From Alphaproteobacteria bacterium (GTDB lineage: Bacteria; Pseudomonadota; Alphaproteobacteria; Reyranellales; Reyranellaceae): a DNA stretch of 40,218 nucleotides. Positions 38,670 to 40,218 of the stretch are shown piece after piece. A model generated the notes under the pieces. That model made no database searches. It saw nothing but the letters and a program-made list of their open reading frames with translations, and had not been told where the DNA came from. Location of the stretch: assembly GCA_019235415.1 (NCBI GenBank), contig JAFAKN010000316.1:1-40218 (forward strand), written 5' to 3'. The position numbers and the translations under genes are program-made. Each line of letters begins with the position of its first letter. Positions within the stretch are counted from its first letter, which is position 1.

Positions 38670-39044
38670 CTAGCCGCGAATTTCTCCCGGCGCGAAACAG
38701 TAGACGAAGCCGTCCTTCTCGCAGATGTGCGAGCGCCCGTCGCCGGCAAAATTTGCCGGCAGCACGCGCTCTTGCGGGATGCTGAGCCACGCCGAGCCGT
38801 TCCACGCCCGCCAGTGGCCGTCATCGTCGACGAACGCGCGGGTCGGCCGACAGTCGGCGTTGTTGCAGCAACTCGTGCCGGGGTTCTGCGGCGGATGCCA
38901 GTTCTTATAGATGTCGTGCATGGCGGCGTGGCCATCGCCGTGCTGGCCGCTTTGCGCCAATGCCAGGGCGCCGCCGAGCGCGAGTCCGGCGGCAACGGCG
39001 AACATACAAACGAGCAGGCGGGAGAGAGAACGCGGGAGGGGCAT
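38670..39044 (-). CDS. exported cysteine-rich small protein, function unknown
   Basis: 124 residues. A clear Sec signal peptide (hydrophobic ~10-28, ending ALALA) leaves a ~94-residue mature protein with five cysteines (C59, C60, C65, C108, C116), suggesting disulfides in the periplasm. Motifs are a His-rich start (GQHGDGHAAMHDIYKNWH), SCCNNADCRP, HWRAWNGSAWLSIPQERVL and a C-terminal SHICEKDGFVYCFAPG. I have the impression of similar small exported proteins in alphaproteobacteria but know no function. GGGAGGGG about 4 bases before the ATG fixes the start. Confidence 0.82.
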   Translation of the reverse strand: MPLPRSLSRLLVCMFAVAAGLALGGALALAQSGQHGDGHAAMHDIYKNWHPPQNPGTSCCNNADCRPTRAFVDDDGHWRAWNGSAWLSIPQERVLPANFAGDGRSHICEKDGFVYCFAPGEIRG

Positions 39045-39116
39045 GAACCCCTCCCATATCGGGACGCTTTAACGAGCCGCCGGTGACTAAACAGTGACGA
39101 ACCGACGAGAGTGCGA

Positions 39117-40218
39117 TTACTCGGCGGGCTTGGCCTCGGGTTCACCGTGGCCGTGCATGCGCGAGACTTCACCGGGGAGCGGTTCTAGTCCGGCATACTT
39201 GCCGCACGCGAGTAGAATCGCGCCCATCCCCAGGTAACTGATGACCACGGCTGGCGAACGTCCGATACCGAGCGCTTCGGCATGGATCAGGCCGAAGAAG
39301 GTGAATACCGCACCGGCGGCGGCAAAGGCGGCGGCTTTAACGAAGTCGCGTTCGATAATGAACACGGTGATCGCCGCCAGCACGATGCCGGCGAGCGTGG
39401 CGCCGCCGCCCAGGATCTCCAGGCCCTGATAAAGCACCCCCGTTTGGTCAAGCTTGTCGAAGCCTAGAGCCGCCGCAGACGTGCCGGCCGCAGCGAGTGC
39501 GCCGTCGATCTGCGTCTTGCCCCAGGCGGCGATCTGCGGCACCAGCGCCAGAACGATCGCCGGCGCGTGCCGCATCGGCGTCTCCTGGAAGGCCTGCGAG
39601 CCGATCAGCATGCCGATGTAGAGCAGGATCGGCAGGATCGCGACGACCGGGATCAGCGCCATCATGAGGGCGATGACGCCGAACCACGCCAGCACGATCA
39701 CCAGCGCGCCCGTGGCGGCCGAGTAGCCGATGCGCCCGCCCATCGCCTTCCAGCCGGGATGGCCGATATAGACGGCGTTGATGAACGGGTTGCCCATCAG
39801 GCAGCCGATCAGGCTGACGACGCCGTCGGCGGTCAGCACGCGCGTGGTCGGGAAGGAATCGCCCGCCGCCGCGGCGCTCTCCACATTGTCCATCGCTTCG
39901 ACGAGGTCGTAGATGCCGAACGGGATCGCTGTCACCAGGATGACGCCGATGAACTGAAAGCCCGCAAAGGTGTGGCCGACCGCCGGAACGGGATAGGAGA
40001 ATCCGAAGCTCGCCACAGCGCTTTTCAAGCCCTCGATACCGAGGCCGCCGTAGTTGAAGCCGAACAAGGTCGAGCCCCAGGCGATGACGGCACCGACGAT
40101 GATGGCGACCAAGCCGCCCGGCACGCCCTTGAAGTAGCGTACGCCGCCGAACCAATCGACCATGATTACGGCGAAGCAGACCATGCCGATGATCGGCGTC
40201 ATCGCGATCTGCGCGCCG
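39117..40218 (-). CDS. NCS2-type nucleobase permease-like transporter, N-terminus outside window
   Basis: About 366 C-terminal residues; the frame stays open to the window edge (GAQIAM before MTPIIGM), so the N-terminal helices are missing. At least eight hydrophobic segments are visible. The region GDSFPTTRVLTADGVVSLIG, then FINAVYIGHPGWKAMGGRIGYSAATG, matches the TM8-TM10 core of xanthine/uracil/AzgA-type permeases. The second half of the signature (GGRTG in AzgA-like proteins) appears as GGRIG. The tail is hydrophilic (HGHGEPEAKPAE). The exact substrate is open; a purine or related solute is likely. Confidence 0.82.
   Translation of the reverse strand, partial: GAQIAMTPIIGMVCFAVIMVDWFGGVRYFKGVPGGLVAIIVGAVIAWGSTLFGFNYGGLGIEGLKSAVASFGFSYPVPAVGHTFAGFQFIGVILVTAIPFGIYDLVEAMDNVESAAAAGDSFPTTRVLTADGVVSLIGCLMGNPFINAVYIGHPGWKAMGGRIGYSAATGALVIVLAWFGVIALMMALIPVVAILPILLYIGMLIGSQAFQETPMRHAPAIVLALVPQIAAWGKTQIDGALAAAGTSAAALGFDKLDQTGVLYQGLEILGGGATLAGIVLAAITVFIIERDFVKAAAFAAAGAVFTFFGLIHAEALGIGRSPAVVISYLGMGAILLACGKYAGLEPLPGEVSRMHGHGEPEAKPAE

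Overview
This 40.2 kb window is GC-rich chromosomal DNA (my estimate is mid-to-upper 60s percent GC) with a Gram-negative envelope: RND pumps with periplasmic adaptors, an outer-membrane porin with an N-terminal coiled coil, and a Tat-like signal. The gene set (an orphan Bug-type binding protein, intracellular PHB depolymerase, homodimer-type methylmalonyl-CoA mutase, long Lhr) fits an alphaproteobacterium, perhaps of the Rhodospirillales/Reyranella kind. That placement is an inference from gene content. I see no rRNA, tRNA, CRISPR array, transposase, integrase or phage structural gene.

Layout. 1-3467: 3' part of a large Lhr-type helicase, whose first ~115 bp look spliced to the wrong part of the same gene family. 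3716-6704: an SRPBCC/zinc-ribbon/class III adenylate cyclase fusion, a convergent goose-type lysozyme-like protein, and a divergent exported monoheme cytochrome c; a 13-bp palindrome lies between the last two. 6922-11514: RND efflux locus 1 (adaptor, permease, small acidic membrane protein). 11552-12733: a class C beta-lactamase-like serine hydrolase on the minus strand. 12734-13494: no intact gene, but two apparent gene remnants. 13495-21170 (minus): RND locus 2, adaptor plus two different permeases with 4-bp coupling. 21171-21428: hairpins, including a 29-bp near-perfect inverted repeat. 21429-23492: an HSL-type esterase and a divergent tandem DUF3592 membrane protein. 23495-26305 (minus): a tightly packed operon of a Bug-type binding protein, an alpha/beta hydrolase lacking its nucleophile serine, and a D-cysteine desulfhydrase/ACC deaminase-family PLP enzyme. 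26404-27347: a textbook sigma70 promoter and two small uncharacterised genes. 27373-32650: glutathione transferase, PHB depolymerase, exported VioB-type ferritin-like protein and methylmalonyl-CoA mutase. 32880-36793: DcaP-like porin, flavin-dependent monooxygenase and DUF2332 protein. 36814-40218 (minus): a large LCAT/lipase-like hydrolase, a hairpin cluster, a Cys-rich exported protein and the C-terminal part of an NCS2-type permease that runs off the window.

The genes are mostly short independent units rather than one pathway. The clear multi-gene machines are the two RND loci (three permeases, two adaptors, no outer-membrane TolC in the window) and the Bug/hydrolase/PLP operon. PhaZ and methylmalonyl-CoA mutase both feed acyl-CoA and storage-carbon metabolism but are not in one operon. 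I found no unmistakable new defence or mobile system. The most notable items are the Lhr junction, the small RND-associated membrane protein, the serine-less hydrolase, and the two remnants at 12886-13478.
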